Below, in pieces: positions 1 through 11,320 of a DNA stretch of 64,000 bases (position 1 is its first letter; the number at the start of each line of letters is the position of its first letter). Where the stretch lies: contig CM036619.1 of the NCBI GenBank assembly GCA_020746105.1, forward strand, positions 57,647,135 to 57,711,134. Reading direction: 5' to 3'. The notes under the pieces were generated by a model. It was not told where the DNA came from. It saw only the letters and a list, made by a program, of their open reading frames with translations, and did not search any database. Position numbers and translations under genes: made by a program. This DNA comes from Trogon surrucura. Lineage: Eukaryota > Chordata > Aves > Trogoniformes > Trogonidae.

Positions 1-2263
1 AAAAGCTTATTCTTGGAAAGGAAAAGAATAGCATGCAGTGGACTATGAAACAAGTTATAATTCATTTGAAATCTTAGGTCAAAGTCCATTTTGGTTTAAA
101 GTTTAAAAAAATAGTAACTTCTAATTAAGTGGGATTTCTGAAAATACCATCGCATTATTTGAAACAGTGTCAAATAGTAGTTCTAATTAAAAAAAAAAAT
201 GAACTTGTCGCAAGCTTAAAAAAGAAGAAAAATCTACTGCTGGTTTACAATTAAATATATTTTATGTGTCACCTTCATCTTATCCCTCCTGTTTTCTTTT
301 CTACCCAATTCACAGATTTAATACTTGTGAAATGTATAGTCTGATTAGATTTTTTTTGTTTGTTTTTGTTGTTGGTTTAGTATGCTACTTCTTTCCAGGA
401 AGGTATGTGAGCAAGACGGTTGCGCTTCAGGGCTTGTTTCTACTCCAGTTTAAGTCCATGGTAACTTAAATTATATTTCCAGCTAAATTAACTTCAGAAC
501 CGTTTAGTATTTTTGGATAAGGACAGGTACAAAAATAAATGCTTGGGTAGTAATCAGTTATGCACCCTTTGCTAAGCATTGCTGATTCCCTAATTAATAG
601 CTGATACACGAAATAGGGCCTTCTGCACCAGAGAAGCCAACAGTGTGTGGTAGTAGACATTCAGGACTTGCAGTTCTGTCGTCTGTACTTAGGAACAGTT
701 GTAAAGGAAAAAAACGCTGAGGTAGGCAGCGCTTAGGTGTTGCTTCTGGGGTACGTTTTGGCACATTCTGAAATGTGACGAAGGTTACCCTTCTTCCTTC
801 AAACGAGGCAATTTTAGGGGTTTTAACAGTATGGTTGGTAACGAGCTGTTAAAGTTATAACCCTTAGTGTTGCAGTATGAATTACAGATGTGTTATTTTT
901 GGATGGTGTTAGCCGTGTAATCTCTGTTGTGAAAATCAATGTATAGCAGTTGAAGATGCATTTTAAATACATTGCATGCAAAGTGTGGGGAAAATGACTG
1001 CACTGTATCGTGAGCCTTTTAAGAGAGTTCCCTGATGAATTGCAAAAAGTTTACTGATGGCACAATATGACCAAGACTCATAGGGCAGTAATTCAGATAT
1101 ATTTGTGATATATTGGGTATACTTGGCTATGCATCCTTGCACGCATGTTAGTTAATTTGCAATTTAATTGTGAAAAATGTCCCTTAAAATGAGTGGATTT
1201 GAAAATGCTGACTTCCTGTGGGTTAAATCGTACTCCTAATAGCAATTTATGACCAAATTTCCAAGAACTTGAGTAAAGATGGGATTCGCATTTAGACTCG
1301 GGTATTTTGTGGTTTTGTCTGGCTGGGTTTTTTTGTTGTTGTTCTCTAAAAAATATAAGCAGCTTAGTAGTGATACAAATTTTAAAACAAATGGTGTTCT
1401 CATTACAGCCTTTTAACATTCCTTTAAGAGTCTGTGGAGTGCCCCTCCAGTAGTTTTACTTACTTCATAAAAATTTCTTCTTAATTTGGTGTTCTTGTGC
1501 TACCTTGATGATCTGTCTAGTTGATATAAAACAAAATCAAAGGTTTCTTAATTTCTTTTATAATTTTATGTTGCCTTTCATTACTGTTATTAAAAGACTA
1601 CAATTTTTACAAAAAAATTCCCCGGGTGACAGATGTGATCTAATTCTATAAATCAGAAGAACTAAAGCTAGAATTTTTACGAAGTTAATGACTCTAGACA
1701 AGGCAACTGCCCACTGTATTTTCTTCCTTGAAATTGTGAAAGGAATCAAGGTGAATTTTCATCCGAAAACTATTTCATGTATTATCTTAGCTCCATATTC
1801 CAGGCTGGAATCAGCAGAAGGGCTTTAAAACTGAAGAGGAAGCGCATACACTATATCAGAAAGGATTTTTTTATTATTATTTTTGGCAAAATGTTAATTG
1901 GTATTTGCTAAAGTTAACAGGAATTGACCTGCACCATTTTTAATCCTTTATTGATGGCGATTTATTTTGTCCTCTTGTGAATCAGAGTGAGCGTACTAAG
2001 GGCGTACTATGCTGGTAGCTGTGGAAAAACATGGTCCATTATGTAAGAGTGTATTTACTCAATGCAGTTGGCTTTTAATAAAGTATTCGAAATTTGTGGG
2101 CGCTTCAGAGCTGCTCAGTGCACAATTCTGTTTCCCATTGCCTTCCCCAAAAACGTAGTCAAATCAAGTTACTTTTCATAGTATGTGTCTTGGGTCGAAC
2201 TCATCTGGTCAGTTGTGTGGGTGTAGGGCAGGGAGTCAATTAGCTGCCCTCAACCCGGGTAGT

Positions 2264-2311
2264 CACGTGTTTGGCCATACAAACCAGTAACAAACCAGAT
2301 ACAAACCACTG
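2264..2311. promoter_or_regulatory. Candidate cis-regulatory motif cluster with three 11-bp tandem units
   Basis: A CACGTG E-box (2264-2269) is followed at once by TTGGCCA (2271-2277), which resembles an NFI half-site. Three 11-base units that all begin ACAAACCA then follow (2279-2289, 2290-2300, 2301-2311). The repeat and motifs are visible directly. Regulatory function is inference, since such motifs also occur by chance. Confidence 0.3.
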
Positions 2312-2680
2312 GACGTGAAGCGTTTGCTTCATAGACAACATGTAAACCCTTCACCCCGGTTTTGGGAAGGAGGGAGAGGTTTCGAAAGATTGTTTTTCTT
2401 TTGCTAAGAATGCTTTAGAGAGGCAAAGTGTTTGTTGAACCTTCATAAAACAGTGAAATGTGCAAATACGGTCCCTTGTGCTCATAAAATTCGCATTTTA
2501 GAATGTGAGTTTTAAAAATATTTTTTAAAGCTATTTTGTCAATCAGGGAAGCTCTTTAATTTAGCTCTTGAAAGTGAAATGTTAATGTTGGCATTGACAG
2601 GGAAACTGCTTTGCGTTAGTCTGGTGCGTGGTTTGCTCTGCGTTTTCAGATATTGCAGTTTGAGTTCAATTTGATAACTT

Positions 2681-2706
2681 TAATTTTCCTCCACGGAGGA
2701 AAATTA
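2681..2706. repeat. 26-bp near-perfect palindrome
   Basis: Twelve bases, TAATTTTCCTCC, are followed by a two-base spacer AC and then the exact reverse complement GGAGGAAAATTA. The arms pair without mismatch, and the symmetry stops at both ends. It could extrude as a tight hairpin or bind a dimeric protein; neither is shown. Confidence 0.85.
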
Positions 2707-4168
2707 GGCACTTTCTTGTTAAAAATCAGGACTTTGTATTCATAATGTAAAGACACAAGGAAGTTAGTTACTTTCTTTAGGCATTTCAAATTTATGTTAG
2801 ACCTGGTATTCAAATTTGAACTCCTGTTGTTGCCTGGTGATAGCTGGTTTTCTCAGTGTGTCTATCAATGTCTGAACTGGAAATCTTGCTCAAGTGAAGA
2901 GTACCACTGGGCTCTAGAAAAATCTTTATCTTGACTAAATACTTAAATAAAAGATGAAGAATGTGATAAATGTGGTTCGTATATGGTTAAACTTACTTGG
3001 ATTATGCAGTTAATGCTTTGAATTTAGTATCCTACTTGACCAGAAACTGTTCCCCTGTAATATGTGCTTGCCGTAGCCCAAAGGAGTTAAAAATAGCATC
3101 ATCTCACATTTTCTTGGTTTTCAAATAACTTGCAGTATTTACATGTTTCTCAAGAGTGTGAAAGTATACAATGATTTACGTGAAAATGTCATAAAATGAA
3201 AGGGAGATTATGGTGAACGTGTCCACTCAAATGGCTTCCCTTGATTTTTTCTTTCTATCTAGATTTTTACTTTAGGGCTTTGTTTACCATTTGGGGTAGA
3301 ATGAACAGCCACAGTGTTTTATAATTGTCTGTGATAGTCATGCTTAACATTACTGCAGTGCCAAATGAACGGTAACTTTGAAAAATTAATTAGATTTTTA
3401 AAAGTTAAGTCAGTCATTTGCGCTTTTTTGTGGTCTAAGATGCACAGTGGTAGTTTTTCATTTGTTTCCCAAACACAGAAAGGATCTGGAAGGCCAGATA
3501 ATTAATGATTAAATTGTATAGGTCTGACAATGTTATTACTACCCTGAATTAATAACACTTGAAAAACTAATGAAGAAGGCTGTCAGGGAAGGACGGCTGA
3601 AAATGCTGCGTGTGCTAATATAGTTGTTGGCAACTCTTTAGTCTTCACACAAAGGTTAAAATTGTCAAGAGGGCTGGTATTGAAAAGTTGTGGATGTTGG
3701 GGAGAAGTGGCAATTAGGTACAGATGAAATTTCTTTGTTGTGATAGCACTTGGTTTTACTCCGCGCACGAACTATTAATTAACAGCAGATACTGACGCTG
3801 AGCTCTTCTCATGTTAAGAGGTGATTCTGCTGATGCCCAGAGATACCTCGCTTTCCGTATGAAATACCTGTTTGCATACAGATGTGGTGTAAGCGCGTCG
3901 AATGCTTTTCACTAAATCAGCAAGACGAGTCGCGAACATTCTGATTAGTCAGTGTATAAAATTACAAAAGTTTTGCACACGAGATCAAGAATATTCCTCA
4001 ATGTTATGTGTTATTTTGTTCTTCTTCTCTGTACGCGTTGTTTGCTTTTGATGGGTCAGTCAATCCAGTAGTGCTTTCAGAAATAATCAGTCATCGTTTT
4101 AACTGTGTATTTTCAAAAATACGAAGCTAGAACTGATGTCATATTATAAACAAATATATGGCAAATTT

Positions 4169-4185
4169 GGGGGGGGGGGGGGGGG
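4169..4185 (+). repeat. G17 homopolymer tract
   Basis: Seventeen consecutive G residues are followed by TTGGAGGGGGAG and then an A-rich run, giving a purine-rich block of about 40 bases. It could form a G-quadruplex on the + strand. The length is prone to sequencing error. Confidence 0.85.
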
Positions 4186-5648
4186 TTGGAGGGGGAGAAG
4201 AAAAAAAACAACCAACACAATCCCCTCAAAATCTCGAGTTGTAAATGTATACTGGAACTGCAAAAGTACAAAATTCTACTATGATTTTCTTTATTTCTTC
4301 TATTTTAATTCTTTAATAAATACTTTGATTTTACTGAAAACACAGCTGGGCTTAGAATTGGAGTGGTTTGTGTAAAATACAGCTCATGTGTGAGGCTCGG
4401 GATTTCTAGCTTAAAATGCATGTTTTCTGCTTGGGGGGTGCTTGCTTTAAGATGAAGGAATTGCTTATATTCAGACATAAAAATAAGGTTTTTGCTTTAG
4501 TAAAACACTACTCCATTTAATAGAAGTGTGACAATACGTTTCTTTCTCCCCTTGTTCCAAACTCACTGAACCATAGCTGTTAACAGTTTATACCAATGAT
4601 ACGTAAATAATTCAATTTGTGTCCCAGGAAAGGAGCTTGAGGATCTACTTAGGCCCCCAACAATTAGCAGTAGAAATACTTAGGTTGGGAGCCATAGGAA
4701 TTTCTGCACATAATCACAAGTGATCCCAGGCAAAAAAATTATAAAATGTATTCCAAAAAAACAGAAAAGAAACAAGTGTTACATTCTGTGTTTGTTTCTA
4801 GGTGTTCCTATCTCGGTATTTTTAAGAGCAGATTCAACTGTGAAATATACAGAAAAAGTTCACTTTTCTGACATCTTCGCCTTTTTTAGAATATATTTTT
4901 GCATAGCTTACAATGTAAAATAATGAATTTCAATGTGAAAAGACAAGTATTTGAGAAAGTTTTACAAACAATGCTGCTTATGAATCAAGTGCAGTATTAT
5001 ATTCAATATTACATCATCATAGTAACACCAAGTTAAATGTTTGCTATCTTATATTGTGAGTCTGATTTCCCAAATAGTGGAGTGGTATTCACACTTTATC
5101 CAACTTGCCTTATTTATTATCACACGAACAGACTTTCCCTGTGAAACTGGAAAGATAGTATCGTTTATTGTTACTGCTAACTAAAACTTGAATTACTGCT
5201 GTAGTCTCCAAAACTGTTCACATCTGTTGATACTACTTCAAGTTTTGTACCTAGGAATACAAATTATTTGGAGGTTTTTTGAATGTCAAGCCAGCATCCA
5301 GTCAACTACTGTAAATTAATAATAGTAAATGTCACATTCTGTCTTTTTTTGCTACAGTTTTAGCTGAAAACTTTATATACTTCTGTCGCACTTTACAAAG
5401 ATAAAAATATTTTACATCTAAATTTGGGTATTTGATTTGATGGCAACGGGAAGACTAATAACTTGAATTACCGTCTTAAGTAGGAGTGACTGATTTTCCT
5501 CATGGAACCAAAAATGTATTAGAGGATCATTGTTGACCTTTTGAATATTTTTGTTCTTCCGGTATTTTTCAGTTTGTACCCTAATTTTAAGTTAAAGAAA
5601 GGCGGAAGCGATAGGTCAAAGCTTGTGCTATCGTTATCTTTGTCCTGG

Positions 5649-5689
5649 CCACAGGTCTGTGACGCGCGCTGATTTATTTTAACCTGTGG
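5649..5689. repeat. 8-bp inverted repeat enclosing a CpG-rich core
   Basis: CCACAGGT (5649-5656) and its reverse complement ACCTGTGG (5682-5689) flank 25 bases that include GACGCGCGCTG. The right arm runs into TGTGGTT, a RUNX-type core motif. The symmetry is visible; any binding role is inference. Confidence 0.4.
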
Positions 5690-8600
5690 TTGCTTTGGGA
5701 GGCTGCTGGTTTGCATTCCTTCGCTTGGGTATCTTCCGAGCACAACTGCGTGCTGTGCAGGTGGCAGCGCTCCTTTTCCATCCCAGGTGGCAAGATTCTG
5801 AAAAACAGCTGAAGGAGTGGCCCTGGTCACTGGGTTAGTGCCTCACAGAGCCTGGTCAGAATAACAAACTGATGCAGGTTCCCGGCGTGCCTTCAGAGGA
5901 GAAACAGGAAAGAAACTCTTGCAATTTTTAGCACTTAGGTTGAATTGTGTTGAAATCTCTAGGAGATTTAATTATGAATTAATACGTAGTTTATTCAGAC
6001 TTAACGTGCACTTTAAAACCTTTGCAAGAAATTCGCTTGTTGGTTCCCTCATGTGTAAATCAAACTGAACTGTAGTGAAAGCAAAGGTAAATACATGCAA
6101 AGGGTAGCCACACTCTTAATGAAGATGCACTGTCCAACTGTTCCAAGGATGATGGCATTTCAGACTTTCACAAGTGGCAGTTTTCAGAGGAAGGGTAGTG
6201 AAATATTTAATGAATTGTCATTATTCATAAAGTACATCAAAACAGATTTTCCATCACAGCCAGAGAAAAGGTAAACATAGCAGAGTATGTTTCACAGTTG
6301 TACTCATTATCAATTAATTCTTTTAATCTCTTAAGCCAAAGCCAGAAGGCTGATACACTGCTTTTTCTGGAAAAAATATGTGTTTACTAGTCAGGGAGAA
6401 TCTTTTTACTTCAGTGGCCATGATAAAAATGTACAGATCAGGGATAAATCATTGTATGTGTGTATATTGTCACTGAAGCCAGTAGAGGCCTATGAAACCT
6501 ACTCAAATAATAATAGTGTCATTATTAAGAGTTTTGAAGAAGTGAGTATTCATCTACACAACAGCACAGCGCTGCATCCCCCTTCTTCAGCCTATTTTTG
6601 CTTAGGTTTATCAAACTCTGTTGAACATTGCTAGCTTAGACCCATATCTTTTTCTTGTCACCTCCATAGCCTCATCCATTGCTTGTACTTACTGTCAACA
6701 GTGGATTGTCTTTTTTTAATGTCAGCATAGTCTGCATCAACAGACAGCATATTTTGTTTGCAGATGGTAGCAACCTGAGCTGAGGAATAGAGAACAAGCA
6801 AAACGGTGGGAACAGAAGAGTGTATATATACGTACAATGAAGTAAATAAGTTGCGAACCAAGAAGTATTATGAGCAATTTTTTTTCCCCCTGAGTATCTA
6901 AGAAGCTCTTTATGACAAATGTAAGTAGGACTCTAAGGCAGATGAAAGGAAACAGCAATGCGTATTTACAGTTAACTGCTAAAAGTTACCATAAAATGTT
7001 TGTGGTTTTGTTCTGCCACCTATTTCGTACAATTTGCTTTTCTGTAGTTAGATTCAAGTATTGCAGTCACGTTCTAGGACCTTCTCTTTAAAAGGAGTCA
7101 GAAGGAGAATGTAATTTGTACGACTGGGTTTTAAATTTATATTGTCTTTTACTTTGGAAACTCTTGCAGTAATTTCTTGGAACAGAGCTACCTCTGGCTG
7201 TAAGTAGGCCAGCTATTACTTGAAGCGTGCAGATTATGGTTTCTTGCTTTAAATTGGTAGATTAATTGTGGTTGGTTAAAAGTGCACTCTTGTAATTAAT
7301 CTACTAGTATTTGTTTTAAAAACCTTTGCTGGATGTTTTGAAAGGATATTTATCCTTAGGCAAGAAGAATATTGGAATTTTTTTCTGTTACGTCGATGTT
7401 AGAGATGAACTTTGCCTTCTAAATCATTTAAAAGTAAACATTTTCTGACACTTCTGCCAGTTCATTCCATTTGAATTTTCTTATTGCTGTCAGTAGGACT
7501 TAAACATATTTTAATGCAAATAATTATCCTGCTCTTTCAAACCGCAAAATTGTTTAGCACGATAAAATAGGCTAAAGATATGCAAGCCCTCTTATCTCTG
7601 TTAATTTAGTGAGCGCTTTTAATCACGTCCACCCTCACTTCCATAGGATGTGAAGTGACAGAACTGTGCAGATCATTCTTTTCTTAACATACACCCACAT
7701 ACTTTCTTTCATAGGAGCTAAATAATACCAAATTTAAGAACTGTCAGGTAGGAAAACAAGAAAAGGCAAAGAATGGTTAAGTAAAATAGGGGAAAGTGTA
7801 TCCTCACTTCCCTCAGTACAGACAACCAGCTACCCCTGGCCTGCAGACCTGCACCCGAGCAGGGGCTGCAGCAGGAGCTGGGTGTCAGTGAGCTCCAGAG
7901 TGCCTCTGGTGCAGGCTGGGGGCCTCGAGGTGTTCCCAACCCCAGGCGAAAAGAACAGGCGGAGGAGAAACGTAAATGGCAAAAAAACTGCTCATTGAAT
8001 ATGCGGTCACCACTGTTTTGTCATTGGATAGAGGAGGAGGTCGGGTACCTCTGCTTGCTGCTGAAGCCGTGTCGCTAGTTATCAGATTCCCAGCAGGTAT
8101 CGCAGAGGAATGAGGCTGCATGGCAGGATCTGTGGCTTTACACGCTGGAGTGAGAATATGCTTTCTGGCAGGCAGGTGTCCTCTGACTTGAACCTTACCT
8201 TCTCCTTCCTTATGAGGATGTCAGTGTTGCCTGTTCCTTTTGGGAAGATGAGACTTGCTTATTTATGGTAACAACCTTTTAATTGAGCAATAGAGCTTTT
8301 ATTTTTCCATCTCTGCAATTACCATTTCTAATCGTTGTTGTTAGCTGCTGAATTTCTCTCTTGGTTTTTGACAACAAGAAACTAGATATGCTAAGTAACA
8401 GCAGTGTGGGTATATTATGGACTAAAAGAGTAATTAGTCAGGAAATAAGTAATTCACGAATCATTATTTAAAAATAATTTTATGGATTAAAAATCATGTC
8501 AATAAAGGAAGATGGCTCTTGATGTTTCTGAAAGCCGTTCAAGCCGCTGAGGGTTTTCATTGTATTTTGAAGAAATAAAGGATAAAATTTGGTCCTTGGC

Positions 8601-9689
8601 CTTAAAAAAAGCCAAGCAGGTTTTGATTCTTCTCATTGGTGAATGAAAGCCTGACAAGAAGTACCGTGTTCCATAAATACAGAAGTCATCCTAAACCAAC
8701 TGTATTCCCAAGGGCCTAATCTTACAAAGGCTTAAACATATGGATATATGCAGAACCTAAATGCACTGCTGATGTACTGCTAGCACAGCATTCATGCGGC
8801 TGAGCTTCCGGTGATATTAATAGCAAAATCACAAATACTTTCAACTGAAAGAGAAAACAAGCGAATCATTTCTCCCTGTTATATTTGGGAGGTCGTTGAG
8901 TACTTTTATGGATTTTCTTGAGGGTGGGAAAAGTCGTGTAGGTTAGAGATTGGCACAAAACTTGAAATAAGCAAAATCTTTTCCAGATAAGTGACAGTTC
9001 TCTGGATGCTATTAAGCTGTGAACAGTAGGTCTTTTCAATAATCACTGTGATTCATTTTCATATTGTGGGGTTTTTTATAATATCTTTAAAAGGCTTGCT
9101 GAACAGTAGGCTGCACCAGCATAACTTTCTGTGCAGAAGGAAAGGTTTCGTGCACAAAGTCTTAGGTAATTTACCTTAAATTATTTGCGCAGCTCAATGA
9201 AACCAAAAGAAAACTGTACTAGCTCAGATCATAGGTTTATTTAGCACCAGATCTCACCTCTGACCGTGGCTGAATCTGAAACTGAGAAAGTGTTTAAGAA
9301 TAGGGCAAGCACATGCTAATTTTCCCCACATTGATTGTCCTAGTCTCCACAGGTTTATGGCCGAAGGATTTTTTTGACAGGGAATGGTATTTCTGTATTT
9401 AATAACTTCAGTGGATTTTTCTTCCAGGAACTCTGGAGTTTTTGTTTGGGTTTTTTTTTTTTTCTCCTCTCTGGAAACCTGTGTGAAGTTTCAGTTACAG
9501 CAGTGAGTTCTGCAGTTTAAGTATTTGTTGTATGAGGAAGTGCCGCTTGATTGATTCCCCAGGCCTACTACCCACTGGTCTTTCCTGGTTTGTCCATTGG
9601 AAATATTTCATCTTTTCCACACTGCCCTTCTCATTGCATATCATATACCTCTGAACATTTATCTTTTGGCTTAAAGCATCTGTTTAACT

Positions 9690-9930
9690 GGTTCTCTCGC
9701 AGGGCTTGTTCCATATCTTTGCACATCCTTACCCATCCGTGTATCTTCTAGTTTGACTAGATCCTGTTTGCAGTGAGAGACCAGAACTGCACACAGTATT
9801 CAAGATGTAGGTACATTGCAGATTTATACAAGTAGCATTACTTTTTCATTCTTTAGTCTTTTTCTAATAATTCCTAACATTGTTGGATTTTTTTTCAGAC
9901 ACTGAGTTGATACCTTTATGGAATTATAGT
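9690..9930 (-). mobile_element. Ancient CR1-type LINE fragment, antisense
   Basis: The + strand reads like the reverse complement of an old amniote CR1 element. It has a CCAGAACTGCACACAGTATT block near 9781, then a dATTTATAc-like block, CTAATAATTCCTAACATTGTT and a T-rich segment, in the order found in old CR1 subfamilies. It is heavily diverged, with no intact reading frame. The family is recognised from memory of the consensus, so the ends are approximate. Confidence 0.65.
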
Positions 9931-11140
9931 AAATTGTTTTCTAAGTGCAAGAGAACTTGAACACAGTTACAGGTAAGGGGAATATGCATGAAGGTCTCTG
10001 TATCAACATTAGCAGAGCCCAAAGGTTACTATTAATGACAGTTATTTTTATTGTGATCTGGTGTTTTCAGATCCATTGTGCATTTTGACTAGTTTGTTCA
10101 AAAGAAATCCATTGCATTCAATTTTTTATTCTTTCATGTGTAATAACATGTCTTCTCATTCGCTATGCCCGATCTGTCTCTTATGTAAAAGCATTTTTTA
10201 AATTATCTACCATGACTAATATTTTCTTCTGTGCAGAAGGAGAACACACGTTATTTTTGTTCTTAAAATGGAAAAGAAATTAGTCTTCAGCCTGTTTTTG
10301 GAGAGGCAATGTTTACTGTACCACGAAAGACATTTGTGCTTTCAAATCTGCCATCGTTCCGTAATCGTTTGTTACAGTTTGCCTGATTTAGCAGAAAAGA
10401 AGACCATTGTTTATAACCCTTCTCATTAGAGAAATAAAATGTTTTTAAAAAAACAAAATGCCAAGTTTTGGGGTGTTTTTGGTTTTTTTTAACTCGCAGT
10501 TCCTAATGCTGTGTGTCACTAAGAGAAAATGTTTTGAACTTTCTGATCTCCCTTGGGGAAGTGCTGCAAGTAGCAGAATTTTGTTATTTTTATGTCAATT
10601 TAGGTCTTACATGATTCAGCACTTGTGGTTTGTGGGAAAAAAAGAGTTGTAGATTGTGATTAAAGGAGCAAAAATAGGAAGGAGTGGCTAGTTAGAGAAA
10701 GCATCTTTTTTACTGTTAAAATATTTTTTTATTGACTTTTCATTTTTAAACCTCCACCTCCGCTCCTCGTATTTTCTCTATCAATTGTGACTAGTACACT
10801 TCAAAGAGAGTGGTTCAAGTCTGTTGCGCATTTCAGCTTTTTTTACAGAGAATTAAGAACGAGTTGCTGTAGAATCTTGATAATACTAAATCTATACATG
10901 TAAGTCTGTCAGACATGGTTGTCTCCAACAGACCAACCAGTCATCCCCTTCTGACAGCCTCTCAGGAATAAACAAAACCTCTCTAGGGAACGGAATGGAA
11001 GAGGATACGGGATGCAAAAAAACTGCTTGTAGTGTACAAAAAAGTCTTTGCTATAGTGATGGACCGCAAATAATGAGTTAACTCATTCTGGGATGCATTA
11101 ACAAGACTGTTGTACAAAAAGACATGAAATAATTATGTCA
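9931..11140 (+). other. Intron segment between two CR1 remnants
   Basis: The sequence is AT-rich, with no recognisable exon or transposon. The left part (to about 10.25 kb) may be a further diverged continuation of the antisense CR1, but I cannot align it with confidence. Confidence 0.4.
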
Positions 11141-11320
11141 TTCTGTTTGGCACTGAAGAGTCCTCAGCTGGCATATTGTGTCTAGTTTGGAGAACTGAAC
11201 TTCAAAAAAAAAAATACAGAAATAAGGTCCAGAGGAGAACACCATGAGTAAGAGCAGATGAAGAAAACTGCATGTTTGCTCTTGAAAAGGGAACACTCCG
11301 AGTTGAAGGGGAAAGGGAGC
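11141..11320 (+). mobile_element. Ancient CR1-type LINE fragment, sense
   Basis: The block resembles the CR1 3' ORF region: a CTCAGCTGGCATATTGTGTC segment, then a GAACTTCAA and A-rich segment, GGTCCAGAGGAGAAC, and a GTTTGCTCTTGAAAAGGGAA remnant of the usual TTTAGCCTGGAGAAGAGAAG block. It is diverged and truncated at both ends. Its orientation is opposite to the fragment 1.2 kb upstream, so they are separate insertions. Confidence 0.55.

Larger units (their letters stand above)
1..9689 (+). other. Upstream GNAL intron, 5' part of window: unique AT-rich sequence
   Basis: No exon, RNA gene or clear transposon is recognisable. Scattered frames of 60-100 codons have no domain signature and look like chance. 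The stretch holds the motif cluster at 2264-2311, the palindrome at 2681-2706, a small CpG cluster at 3885-4040 and a G17 tract at 4169-4185, each listed separately. Calling it GNAL intron is inference from the single + strand exon at 60.2 kb. It could in part be upstream flank or another gene's intron. Confidence 0.5.
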
